The notes: generated from the sequence alone by a model not told the origin. A DNA stretch of 9,685 bases from an uncultured Clostridia bacterium (GCA_904419095.1 CAJFQT010000049.1:1-9685); one strand, 5' to 3'; shown: positions 1 through 7,303, counted from the stretch's first letter. Program-made: numbers and translations.

Positions 1-878
1 ATCCAAAATATGGACCAGGCCAACTATGGGAAGTATTAGCTAAGAAAATAGAAGAGCTAGGTGGTAAAATTCAAAAAAATTGTAAAGTAATTGATATAGA
101 AGCAGAAGAAAATAGAATAAAAAGCGTAACATATATAGAAAATGAAGAAAATAAAAAAATGGAAGCAGATATTTTTATATCTACAATGCCATTAAAAGAT
201 TTAATTATAGGCATGGGAAAAGTAATACCAAAAGAAATTACAGAAATAGCAAAAGGATTACCATATAGAGACTTTATAACAATAGGATTATTACTAAAGA
301 AAATAAACTTAAAAAATGAAACAAATGTAAAAACTTTAGGAAATATAATTCCAGATTGTTGGATTTATATGCAAGAGCCAGAAGTAAAAATGTGTAGAAT
401 ACAAGTGTTTAATAACTGGTCACCATATTTAGTAGAAAATCCACAAGAAAATATCTGGGTAGGGCTAGAATATGTATGTTCAGAAAAAGATGACATTTGG
501 AAGATGACAAATGAAGAATTTAAAGAATTTAGTATACAAGAATTAGAGAAAATAAATATAATTGAAAAAAATGATGTTCTAGACTATCATGTTGAAAAAG
601 TTAAAAAAGCATATCCAGCATATTTTGACACATATTCAGAAATTGATAAATTAATAGAATATATTAACAAATTTGACAATTTATATTGTATAGGAAGAAA
701 TGGACAACATAGATATAACAATATGGACCATTCAATGCTTACAGCAATAGAAGCAGTAAAAAATATAGAAAATGGAAACAAAAATAAAAATGATATCTGG
801 AATGTAAATACAGAAAAAGTATATCACGAAACAAAGGAGAACAAAGTTGAAAATAAAAGAGAATGTATTAAAAAATAA
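1..878 (+). CDS. FAD-dependent amine-oxidase/UDP-galactopyranose-mutase-like oxidoreductase (5' partial)
   Basis: The reading frame is open from base 3 to the TAA at 876-878, giving 291 residues, so the gene begins upstream of the window. The ATG at 159 is internal, because the preceding codons encode a family-like stretch (PKYGPGQLWEVLAKKIEELG). The N-terminal FAD-binding Rossmann motif is outside the window. What is seen is the substrate/FAD domain (ADIFISTMPL, about 50 residues into the visible part) and, near the C-terminus, the motif YCIGRNGQHRYNNMDHSM. That motif is typical of the C-terminal FAD-contacting segment in amine-oxidase, protoporphyrinogen-oxidase-like and UDP-galactopyranose-mutase-like flavoproteins. 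The last about 30 residues are Lys/Asn/Glu-rich and probably disordered. The next gene starts inside its 3' end, so the two are likely co-transcribed and translationally coupled. Pairing with a membrane glycosyltransferase suggests a role in sugar or lipid-linked glycan metabolism. The exact substrate cannot be read from the sequence. Confidence 0.8.
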   Translation, partial: PKYGPGQLWEVLAKKIEELGGKIQKNCKVIDIEAEENRIKSVTYIENEENKKMEADIFISTMPLKDLIIGMGKVIPKEITEIAKGLPYRDFITIGLLLKKINLKNETNVKTLGNIIPDCWIYMQEPEVKMCRIQVFNNWSPYLVENPQENIWVGLEYVCSEKDDIWKMTNEEFKEFSIQELEKINIIEKNDVLDYHVEKVKKAYPAYFDTYSEIDKLIEYINKFDNLYCIGRNGQHRYNNMDHSMLTAIEAVKNIENGNKNKNDIWNVNTEKVYHETKENKVENKRECIKK

Positions 879-2403
879 GTCAAATTTATTAAATAAAATA
901 TCAAAAAACAAAGTAAACATATTAATCTTTATGGTTTATGCAATAGTAACATTTATTGTTGCAATAATATTTCATGAAAAATGGAGAGACGAAGCACAAG
1001 CATGGCTAATAGCAAGAGATCTAAATTTCTTTGATATATTAAAACAGATGTCATATGAAGGACATCCACCATTATGGCACTTAATATTAGCACCATTTGC
1101 AAAATTAGGATTCCCATATATAACAGAAAGTATAATATGTTGGATAATAATGTGCATAACAGCAGGACTGATATTAGCAAAATCACCATTCAAAAAAGGA
1201 ACACAAATATTAATACTATTAACAGCACCAATGATATATTTATATCCAGTTATAGCAAGAAGTTACTGCTTAATTCCACTTGCATTAACACTAATCGCTA
1301 TTTTCTATAAAGATAGAAAACAAAAGCCAATCAAATATACTTTATCAATATTATTATTAGCATACACACATATACTAATGTTAGGTATGGTAGGAATTTT
1401 ATATTTATTTTTCTTTATAGAAGAAATTTTTTATACAAAGAAAGATAAAAAAGACATAAAAAATTTAATAATATGTCTTGTAATAGCAATAGTAGGATTA
1501 CTCGCATTAGCACTTATGTTATTTGGAAGCACAGAAAAAAATACAGAATTACGATTAGCAAGTATAGCTACAATTAATATGCCAAAAATACAGCTATTAA
1601 TGTCTAAAATTCAAAACTTTATATTTGGACTAATTTCATATTCATATGGATTTGGAATATTCTTAGGAATAATGTGCATCGCACTAATAATATATCAAGC
1701 TAAAAAGAATTCACAAAACTTAGTAATAGCAGTAATATCAATAATGTGGCAATTATTTATATATTTATGTGTCTATGGAGAATCACAGCAAAAATTAAAT
1801 ATATTACTATTAATATTCATATTTATTGCTTGGATAAATAACCAAGAAACCATCGAAGCAGCAGAAAGTAAAATAAAAATAGAAAAAGAAAAAAGCAAAT
1901 ATATGGAATCATTAAAAAAGGCAGTAACAACAGGATGCTTAACACTATTAATTCTAAGTACAATACAAGGAATCACAATTACAAAACAAGATATTGTAGG
2001 TAAATATAGTAATGCAAAAGAAGTGGCACAATATATCAATCAAAATTTAGAAGAAAATGCTGTAATAATAAGTGTATTTGGACCATTTTCATCTGCTGTA
2101 ATACCATACACAAACAATATCAAATTTTGGAATGCATCCTCTCAAGAATTTTTTACATATATGACGTGGAATAAAGTTTCAAATGAAGAATTAAATTTAA
2201 GCCAAATAATGGAAAACGTAAGAAACAACTTCAAAGGTGGAGAAACACTATATTTATTAAACTCTAATAATATAATCGAAAAAGATGATGAAGAATTAAA
2301 AAAATTGCAAGAACAAAATATTATTTCAGAGAGTCTATATTCAAGTACAGAAAAAAGCGAAATTTATGAAGAAGTTTATGACTTATATAAAATAAATCTA
2401 TAA
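847..2403 (+). CDS. GT-C fold membrane glycosyltransferase, GT39/ArnT-like
   Basis: The product has 518 residues. Start TTG at 847 is chosen because AAAGGAGA at 833-840 lies directly upstream at good spacing; the gene overlaps its upstream neighbour by 32 bp. After a Lys-rich cytosolic N-terminus, the first membrane helix (about 23-42) is followed by an outside loop with WRDEAQAW (D48, E49), the acidic pair that binds metal or acts as catalytic base in GT-C enzymes such as PMT and ArnT. EGHPPLWH at 71-78 follows. About eight to ten further hydrophobic segments run to about residue 335, then a Lys/Glu-rich linker, one more helix (about 358-375) and a soluble C-terminal domain of about 140 residues. 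GT-C enzymes of this family move a sugar from a polyprenyl-phosphate donor to lipid, protein or glycan outside the membrane. Donor and acceptor are unknown here. The fold call is firm and the precise family less so. Confidence 0.75.
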   Translation: MKIKENVLKNKSNLLNKISKNKVNILIFMVYAIVTFIVAIIFHEKWRDEAQAWLIARDLNFFDILKQMSYEGHPPLWHLILAPFAKLGFPYITESIICWIIMCITAGLILAKSPFKKGTQILILLTAPMIYLYPVIARSYCLIPLALTLIAIFYKDRKQKPIKYTLSILLLAYTHILMLGMVGILYLFFFIEEIFYTKKDKKDIKNLIICLVIAIVGLLALALMLFGSTEKNTELRLASIATINMPKIQLLMSKIQNFIFGLISYSYGFGIFLGIMCIALIIYQAKKNSQNLVIAVISIMWQLFIYLCVYGESQQKLNILLLIFIFIAWINNQETIEAAESKIKIEKEKSKYMESLKKAVTTGCLTLLILSTIQGITITKQDIVGKYSNAKEVAQYINQNLEENAVIISVFGPFSSAVIPYTNNIKFWNASSQEFFTYMTWNKVSNEELNLSQIMENVRNNFKGGETLYLLNSNNIIEKDDEELKKLQEQNIISESLYSSTEKSEIYEEVYDLYKINL

Positions 2404-2520
2404 TATTTTTAGATGAACTTTAGTGAAGTTATTAAAATAGTATATTCAAAAACATTTTTATAAATTTAATTTGAATTATATAAATAAAAATTAAAAAATA
2501 CCCACAAAGTCCATCAAAGA

Positions 2521-2560
2521 AAGGAGAAATTCGTATAATAAATATATTTACATTATACGA
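2521..2560 (+). promoter_or_regulatory. Shine-Dalgarno followed by a hairpin that sits before the phosphodiesterase start
   Basis: AAGGAG at 2521-2526 is the only good ribosome binding site before the ATG at 2571, but it lies 44 bases away. Between them is a perfect inverted repeat: TCGTATAAT (2531-2539) and ATTATACGA (2552-2560), with a 12-base loop. If this 9-bp stem forms in the mRNA, the effective distance from Shine-Dalgarno to ATG falls to about 14 bases. The arrangement is seen directly; bridging of the site by the hairpin is inference, with precedent in phage T4 genes whose distant ribosome binding sites are brought near the start by a stem. Confidence 0.5.
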
Positions 2561-2570
2561 TGAAGATAAA

Positions 2571-3104
2571 ATGAAATACTTAGTAATATCAGATATACAT
2601 GGTTCAGGATATTATGCAAACAAAATAAATGAAATATATGAAAAAGAAAAGCCAGATAAGATAATTCTATTAGGAGATTTATATTATCATGGACCAAGAA
2701 ATAGATTGACAGATGGATATAATCCAATGGAAGTAGCAAAAATATTAAATAAATATAAAGACATAATACTATGTACTAGAGGAAATTGTGATGCAGAAGT
2801 AGATGAAATGATATCAGAATTCAAATTTGAAGAATCAATACAATTAAACATAGAAGGAAAAAGATTCTTTTTCACACATGGTCATAAATACAATATTGAC
2901 AATATTCCTAAAAACATAGATATATTAGTATATGGGCATTTCCACACAGGATATATAAAAGAAAAAGATGGTATATTATGCATTAATGCAGGCTCAATCT
3001 CATTACCAAAAAATAATACACCTAATAGTTATTTAATAATAGATAATAATAAAATAATATTAAAAGATGTTGAGAATAATATAATAGATGAAAAAGAATT
3101 TTAA
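2571..3104 (+). CDS. yfcE: YfcE/MJ0936-family metallophosphodiesterase
   Basis: The product has 177 residues, close to E. coli YfcE (about 184). It shows the calcineurin-like metallophosphoesterase signature in order: DIHG (D8, H10), GDLYYHG (D36), GNCD (N72), THGH (H103, H105) and GHFHTG (H123, H125), ending with NAGSISLP. These residues bind the two metal ions and the phosphate in this family, so the enzyme should be active on phosphodiesters; the natural substrate of YfcE-type enzymes is unsettled. No signal peptide or membrane segment is visible, so it is cytosolic. ATG 2571 is the first canonical start in frame and begins exactly where the family begins. The frame stays open upstream to the Shine-Dalgarno, but no ATG, GTG or TTG occurs there. 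The gene stands 167 bp after the glycosyltransferase, and I see no clear terminator on either side. The function is secure; the symbol is assigned by family. Confidence 0.85.
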   Translation: MKYLVISDIHGSGYYANKINEIYEKEKPDKIILLGDLYYHGPRNRLTDGYNPMEVAKILNKYKDIILCTRGNCDAEVDEMISEFKFEESIQLNIEGKRFFFTHGHKYNIDNIPKNIDILVYGHFHTGYIKEKDGILCINAGSISLPKNNTPNSYLIIDNNKIILKDVENNIIDEKEF

Positions 3105-3132
3105 TTCTGAACTTTAGAAACAAAAGTATTTA

Positions 3133-3162
3133 TTGACTTTTTATCTTTCAATATTATATAAT
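3133..3162 (+). promoter_or_regulatory. Sigma-A-type promoter of the 63-residue protein gene
   Basis: TTGACT at 3133-3138 matches the -35 consensus in five of six bases. TATAAT at 3157-3162 is a perfect -10, with an 18-base spacer. Transcription would start near 3169, leaving a leader of about 100 bases before the ATG at 3272. It follows the phosphodiesterase stop by 29 bases, which suggests the small gene is transcribed independently. Confidence 0.65.
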
Positions 3163-3186
3163 TTAAAAAAAATATTTTTAAGAGAC

Positions 3187-3229
3187 TGCATTGCTTATGA
3201 AAATATAAATATATTAATAGTGCAATGCA
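3187..3229 (+). other. Leader hairpin upstream of the 63-residue protein gene
   Basis: TGCATTGC (3187-3194) and GCAATGCA (3222-3229) form a perfect 8-bp stem with a 27-base AT-rich loop. It lies inside the predicted 5' untranslated leader, about 30 bases before the ribosome binding site AGGAGGA at 3258-3264. It could stabilise the mRNA or act in regulation; no known riboswitch pattern is recognised. Confidence 0.4.
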
Positions 3230-3271
3230 AATTCACAAAATTAGTTATTAAGTGAATAGGAGGAATGGATT

Positions 3272-3463
3272 ATGTCTAACCAGCAAAATAATGAAAAAAA
3301 GAAAAACTCAAAACCACTTAGCTTAACCTGGGATACAATGCCAGGAAGAAATTTTAGGGTTACAGCAATCGACAAAAGATTGCATGCAGGAACAGAAGGG
3401 TTTCGGGACCCTCATCCATTTTCACCACACGCATTAAAAGGAGGTAAAGACATTCCATACTAA
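3272..3463 (+). CDS. Small basic, His/Gly/Pro-rich protein of unknown function (63 aa)
   Basis: I do not recognise this protein. The ATG at 3272 has a strong ribosome binding site, AGGAGGA at 3258-3264, seven bases upstream. The N-terminal third is hydrophilic (Gln/Asn/Lys-rich). The rest carries SLTWDTMPGRNF, a basic stretch (TAIDKRLHAG) and FRDPHPFSPHALKGG, ending KGGKDIPY. It has no cysteine, membrane helix or signal peptide and is probably small, basic and partly disordered. The gene is complete as a unit, with its own promoter, a leader hairpin and a strong stem after the stop. Its base composition is less AT-rich than its neighbours and it uses codons rare in the window (CGG, GGG, CCT), which could mean strong constraint on the protein or a different origin. 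The good translation signals argue for a real gene. Function unknown. Confidence 0.75.
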   Translation: MSNQQNNEKKKNSKPLSLTWDTMPGRNFRVTAIDKRLHAGTEGFRDPHPFSPHALKGGKDIPY

Positions 3464-3467
3464 AATC

Positions 3468-3507
3468 AATAGAAATGGTTGTTATCTGAATAACAATCAT
3501 TTCTATT
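3468..3507 (+). terminator. Long hairpin after the small gene, probable terminator
   Basis: The arms 3468-3485 and 3490-3507 pair over 18 bp, with one G-U pair (3478/3497) and a CTGA loop. The stem begins five bases after the stop codon. The descending arm is T-rich, but no clean T run follows it (AATATAAGG), so termination may be partial or the stem may mainly protect the 3' end of the message. Confidence 0.55.
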
Positions 3508-3591
3508 AATATAAGGAAAGAAGAATAAGGGGCTTTTCATAACATATTAATTCAAGAGATAAGAGAAACTCTAAAAAAGGAGGAAAAATAA

Positions 3592-6309
3592 TTGGATAAA
3601 TTAGTATTAGTTGATGGAAATAGTATAGCAAACAGAGCATTTTATGGAATAATGGGGAGTAAAATGTTAATGACAAAAGATGGAAAATATACAAATGCAG
3701 TTTATGGATTTTTAGCAATTCTTTTTAAAATTCTAGAAGAAGTAAAACCACAATACATTGCAGTAGCATTTGACTTAAAAGCACCAACAGCTAGGCATAA
3801 AATGTATGAAGGATACAAAGCAAACAGAAAAGGAATGCCAGAAGAATTAGCACAGCAAATGCCAATAATAAAAGAAGTATTAAAAGCAATGAATATAGAT
3901 ATAATAGAAAAAGAAGGGTATGAAGCAGATGATGTATTAGGAACATTATCTAGATATGGAGAAAAGCAAGGACTAGAAGTACATATTTTATCAGGAGATA
4001 GAGACACATTCCAACTTGCAACAGATAATACAATGATTCATATACCAAGAACCAAAGCAGGAAAAACAGAAACAGAAATATATAATAGAGAAAAAATATT
4101 AGAAGTATATGGAATAGAACCAAAACAATTAATCGAAGTTAAAGGTTTGCAAGGAGACACTTCTGACAATATTCCAGGAGTACCAGGAATAGGAGAAAAA
4201 ACAGCTTTATCACTTATCCAAAAATATGGAACAATAAAAAATCTCTATGATTTATTAGAAAAAGGAGAAGCTGAGGTTAAAGGAAAGCAAAAAGAAAAAC
4301 TAGAACAAAACAAAGAGTTAGCAGAAATGTCACGTTTCTTAGGTACAATAAACTTAGAAGTACCAATAGAAGATACATTAGAAAACTTAAAATTAGAAGA
4401 CTGGAATAATGAAGAAGTATTAAAAATATTTAAAGAATTAAACTTCAAAAGATACATAGAAAGATTTAAACTAGACCAAACAAACAATGAAAATGGAGAA
4501 ACAGAAAGCAAACAAAACATAGAAGAACTATTTAATATTGTCACGATTCCAACAAAAGAAATTATAGAAATAATAAAAAAGCAAAATAAAATAATATTCA
4601 ATATAATCACTCAAAAAGATAATCAAGAAGATAAAATAATAAAAGAAAAAATTGAAGCAATAAGTATATACAATAAAGAAAAAAATGAAGTATATACCAT
4701 CAATTTTGAAAATGAAAAAGATATCCAAGAATTCAAAGAAATACTTGAAGATGAAAAAATAAAAAAAATAAGTAATCATTTAAGTCAAATATATATATTA
4801 TTAAAACAACAAGAAATAAACTTAAAAGGAATAGAATATGACGCAAAAATAGCAGGATATATATTAAATCCAACAGACAACAAATTAAAGCTAAATGACC
4901 TAATAGAACAATATCTTGAAATAGATATAAATAAATTTATAGGAGAAGAAAAAGAAGAACAAATAACACTATTTGAAAATACAAAAGAAAAAGACACAAA
5001 AGATAAAAAGTTAAAAGAATATTCATTCTATGCATATGCAATTTCAAAATTAGAAGAAATAACAACAAAGAAACTAGAAGAAATAGGTGCAATTGAATTA
5101 TTTAAAAATATAGACATACCTACAATCACAGTATTATCAGAAATGCAATGGAATGGTATGTACGCAAATGAAAAAGAGCTAAACAGTTTTGGAGAAGAAT
5201 TAAAGCAAAAAATAGAAGAAAGAATAAAAAACATTCACAAATTAGCAGGCGAAGACTTCAATGTAAATTCTACAAAACAATTAGGAGAAATACTTTTCGA
5301 AAAATTAAAACTACCAGTAGTAAAAAAGACGAAAAGTGGATATTCAACAGATGTAGACGTATTAGAAAAACTAAGAGGAGAACATCCTATAATAGAAGAA
5401 ATATTAGAATATAGGCAACTAGCAAAATTAAATTCAACATATATAGAAGGATTAAGACCATATATCAATCCCAAAACCAAAAGAATACACTCATTTTTCC
5501 ATCAAACAATTACAGCAACAGGAAGAATAAGTTCAACAGAGCCAAATTTGCAAAATATCCCAACAAGATTTGAATTAGGCAAAAGAATAAGAAAAATATT
5601 TGAACCAGCAGAAGGAAAAGTATATGTAGACGCAGACTATTCGCAAATAGAGCTAAGAGTATTAGCACATATGTCAGAAGATGAACATATGATACAAGCA
5701 TTTGAAAACAATGAAGATATCCACAAACAAGCAGCATCAAAAGTATTTAAAGTAGCAATAGACGAAGTAACAAAAGAACAAAGAAGTAATGCAAAAGCAG
5801 TTAACTTTGGAATAGTATATGGAATAAGTGACTTTGGATTAGGAGAACAACTTGGAATATCTAGAAAAGTAGCAAAAACATATATAGATGAATATCTAGA
5901 ACAATATTCAGGAATAAAAAAATACATGGAAAATACAATAGAACAAGCCAAAAAAGATGGATATGTAGAAACACTATTCCATAGAAGGAGATATATACCA
6001 GAATTAAAATCAAAAAACTATATGGTAAGGCAATTTGGAAATAGAGCAGCAATGAACACCCCAATTCAAGGAACAGCAGCAGACATAATGAAAATAGCAA
6101 TGATAAAAGTATACAAAGCACTAGAAGAAAGCAATCTAAAAGCAAAAATAGTCTTACAAGTACATGACGAAATGATGATTGAAGCGCCAGAAGATGAAAT
6201 AGAAAAAGTAAAAGAAATATTAACAAACAGTATGCAATCAGCAGCCAATCTAAAAGTACCATTAATAGCAGAAGTATCAATAGCTAAAAATTGGTATGAT
6301 TGCAAATAA
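3592..6309 (+). CDS. polA: DNA polymerase I, without a functional 3'-5' exonuclease site
   Basis: The product has 905 residues (E. coli 928). The TTG start at 3592 is preceded by AAGGAGG at 3577-3583 and gives LVLVDGNS, the usual N-terminus. The 5' nuclease domain (about 1-290) has D8, AFDL (D61), EADD (111-114), SGDRD (134-138) and GDTSDNIPG (188-196) with the helix-hairpin-helix after it. The middle domain (about 300-510) is diverged: the exonuclease Asp/Glu of motif I are replaced (IIFNIIT), motif II reads SNHLSQIYIL without its Asp, and motif III reads YAYAISKL without its Asp. Proofreading is therefore expected to be absent, as in Bacillus and Thermus enzymes. The polymerase domain has motif A DADYSQIE (D682, E687), motif B R731/K735/F739/Y743 and motif C VHDE (D859, E860), all intact. 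It fills gaps in excision repair and removes Okazaki primers. No clear sigma-A promoter was seen in the 84 bases before the TTG. Confidence 0.97.
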   Translation: MDKLVLVDGNSIANRAFYGIMGSKMLMTKDGKYTNAVYGFLAILFKILEEVKPQYIAVAFDLKAPTARHKMYEGYKANRKGMPEELAQQMPIIKEVLKAMNIDIIEKEGYEADDVLGTLSRYGEKQGLEVHILSGDRDTFQLATDNTMIHIPRTKAGKTETEIYNREKILEVYGIEPKQLIEVKGLQGDTSDNIPGVPGIGEKTALSLIQKYGTIKNLYDLLEKGEAEVKGKQKEKLEQNKELAEMSRFLGTINLEVPIEDTLENLKLEDWNNEEVLKIFKELNFKRYIERFKLDQTNNENGETESKQNIEELFNIVTIPTKEIIEIIKKQNKIIFNIITQKDNQEDKIIKEKIEAISIYNKEKNEVYTINFENEKDIQEFKEILEDEKIKKISNHLSQIYILLKQQEINLKGIEYDAKIAGYILNPTDNKLKLNDLIEQYLEIDINKFIGEEKEEQITLFENTKEKDTKDKKLKEYSFYAYAISKLEEITTKKLEEIGAIELFKNIDIPTITVLSEMQWNGMYANEKELNSFGEELKQKIEERIKNIHKLAGEDFNVNSTKQLGEILFEKLKLPVVKKTKSGYSTDVDVLEKLRGEHPIIEEILEYRQLAKLNSTYIEGLRPYINPKTKRIHSFFHQTITATGRISSTEPNLQNIPTRFELGKRIRKIFEPAEGKVYVDADYSQIELRVLAHMSEDEHMIQAFENNEDIHKQAASKVFKVAIDEVTKEQRSNAKAVNFGIVYGISDFGLGEQLGISRKVAKTYIDEYLEQYSGIKKYMENTIEQAKKDGYVETLFHRRRYIPELKSKNYMVRQFGNRAAMNTPIQGTAADIMKIAMIKVYKALEESNLKAKIVLQVHDEMMIEAPEDEIEKVKEILTNSMQSAANLKVPLIAEVSIAKNWYDCK

Positions 6310-6311
6310 TG

Positions 6312-6348
6312 AAATGGTCCATTGGGGACAGGTCCCAATAGACCATTT
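6312..6348 (+). terminator. Hairpin directly after polA, possible terminator
   Basis: AAATGGTC (6312-6319) pairs with GACCATTT (6341-6348), and ATTGGG (6321-6326) pairs with CCCAAT (6334-6339), separated by one C-A mismatch, for 14 bp in all. It starts three bases after the polA stop. Few T residues follow (TTTT overlaps the stem end), so termination is plausible but unproven. The right arm is the first unit of the tandem array. Confidence 0.4.
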
Positions 6349-6685
6349 TGGTCAACAAGTACCAGGTCCCAATAGACCATTTTGGTCAACAGGTACCAGG
6401 TCCCAATGAACCAATTTGGTCAACAGATACCAGGTCCCAATGAACCATTTTGGTCAACAGATACCAGGTCCCAATGAACCATTTTGGCCAACAAGTACCA
6501 GGTCCCAATAGACCATTTTGGTCAACAGGTACCAGGTCCCAATGAACCAATTTGGTCAATACGTACCTGTCCCCAATGAACCATTTTGGTCAATACGTAC
6601 CTGTCCCCAATAGACCAATTTGGTCAATACGTACCTGTCCCCAATAGACCATTTTGGTCATTGCGTACCTGTCCCCAATTAACCA
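6315..6685. repeat. Ten-copy 34-bp tandem repeat array bounded by 19-bp inverted repeats
   Basis: Ten consecutive units of exactly 34 bp run from 6331 to 6670, and a partial copy continues to 6686. Each begins GGTCCCAAT or GTCCCCAAT, continues with a small palindrome (GACCATTTTGGTC or variants) and ends in ...GTACCA or ...GTACCT. Units 1-6 end in ACCA; units 7-10 end in CGTACCT. Units 2 and 6 are identical, and a 71-bp stretch (6353-6423) recurs exactly 136 bp later (6489-6559), showing block duplication of four units. The array is bounded by inverted copies: 6315-6333 against 6667-6685 match in 17 of 19 bases, sharing ATTGGGGACAGGT. The unit length is not a multiple of three and the array carries no plausible gene. 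It fills the 392 bases between polA and the transglycosylase gene and is far richer in GC than its flanks. It resembles REP-like intergenic repeats of Firmicutes; the type is not identified. Confidence 0.95.
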
Positions 6686-6701
6686 CAAAAGGAGTAAGAA
6701 T

Positions 6702-7289
6702 TTGAAAGTAAAAAAATCAGGAAAGAAAAATGTGAAATTATTAATCATATTCTTAATAATAATACTGTTATTGATTTTATTTGGACCAATGAAAATACAA
6801 AATAGAATATTAGAAATGATGTATCCAAGAGAATATGAGAATTTTGTAAGTTTATATTCAAAAGAATATAATGTGGATGAAAATTTGGTTTATGCTATCA
6901 TAAAAGCAGAAAGCAATTTCGACCCAGATGCAGTTTCTGGAAAATCTGCAAAAGGGTTAATGCAAATTGTTGATGAAACAGCAATGGATGTGGCCAAAGC
7001 ATTAAGTTTAAATATATCTCAAGAGGAATTGATAGAAAGATTAAATGATATAGATTTGAATATAAATCTTGGAACAAAATATATATCTATGCTATTAGAG
7101 AAATATGAAAATATTGCACTTGCACTAACAGCATATAATGCAGGTATAGGAACAGTAGATAATTGGATAGAAAAAGGAACAATTAAGTCAGACGGATCTG
7201 ATGTAGAAAATATTCCATACAAAGAAACAAATCAATATGTTAGAAAAATTTTAAGAGATTATTATATATATCAAAAATTATATAGTTAA
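6702..7289 (+). CDS. Membrane-anchored lytic transglycosylase, Slt-type
   Basis: The product has 195 residues. The start is TTG 6702, because AAAAGGAG at 6687-6694 sits seven bases upstream; an earlier TTG in frame (6654) lies inside the repeat array without a ribosome binding site. A Lys-rich N-terminus is followed by one strong membrane helix (about 11-28), which anchors the protein facing outward. The catalytic domain follows: AIIKAESNF with catalytic Glu E70, GLMQI (85-89), LTAYNAG (142-148) and IPYKETNQYV (171-180). This is the order in family 1 (Slt70-like) transglycosylases, which cleave the MurNAc-GlcNAc bond of peptidoglycan to leave 1,6-anhydro-MurNAc. It has no binding repeats such as LysM or SH3. 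It is used in wall remodelling; a role in sporulation or secretion cannot be judged from sequence. In many Clostridia a gene of this type follows polA and coaE (from memory); coaE is absent here. Confidence 0.92.
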   Translation: MKVKKSGKKNVKLLIIFLIIILLLILFGPMKIQNRILEMMYPREYENFVSLYSKEYNVDENLVYAIIKAESNFDPDAVSGKSAKGLMQIVDETAMDVAKALSLNISQEELIERLNDIDLNINLGTKYISMLLEKYENIALALTAYNAGIGTVDNWIEKGTIKSDGSDVENIPYKETNQYVRKILRDYYIYQKLYS

Positions 7290-7303
7290 TTTAAAGTTAG
7301 AAA

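Noticed and set aside
159..161. ATG at 159 as the true start of the first gene
   Set aside because: The same frame is open to the window edge and encodes family-like residues (PKYGPGQLWEVLAKK) before it, so the gene is simply cut by the window.
2413..2433. AACTT/AAGTT inverted repeat as a terminator after the glycosyltransferase gene
   Set aside because: The stem is only five AT-rich pairs with no T run, too weak to claim.
2412..2462. A 16-codon reading frame from ATG 2412 after the glycosyltransferase gene
   Set aside because: It has no ribosome binding site and an unremarkable AT-rich composition; nothing supports translation.
5861..6280. Long reverse-strand frames within polA and other genes
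   Set aside because: They lie opposite strongly conserved coding sequence, consist of Leu/Ile/Phe/Ser-rich antisense translation, and lack start signals.
6331..6686. A CRISPR array
   Set aside because: The units are contiguous with no unique spacers between them, and there are no cas genes.
6654..6701. An N-terminal extension of the transglycosylase from a TTG at 6654
   Set aside because: It would begin inside the tandem repeat, has no ribosome binding site, and the extra residues are encoded by repeat sequence. TTG 6702 has AAAAGGAG at ideal spacing.
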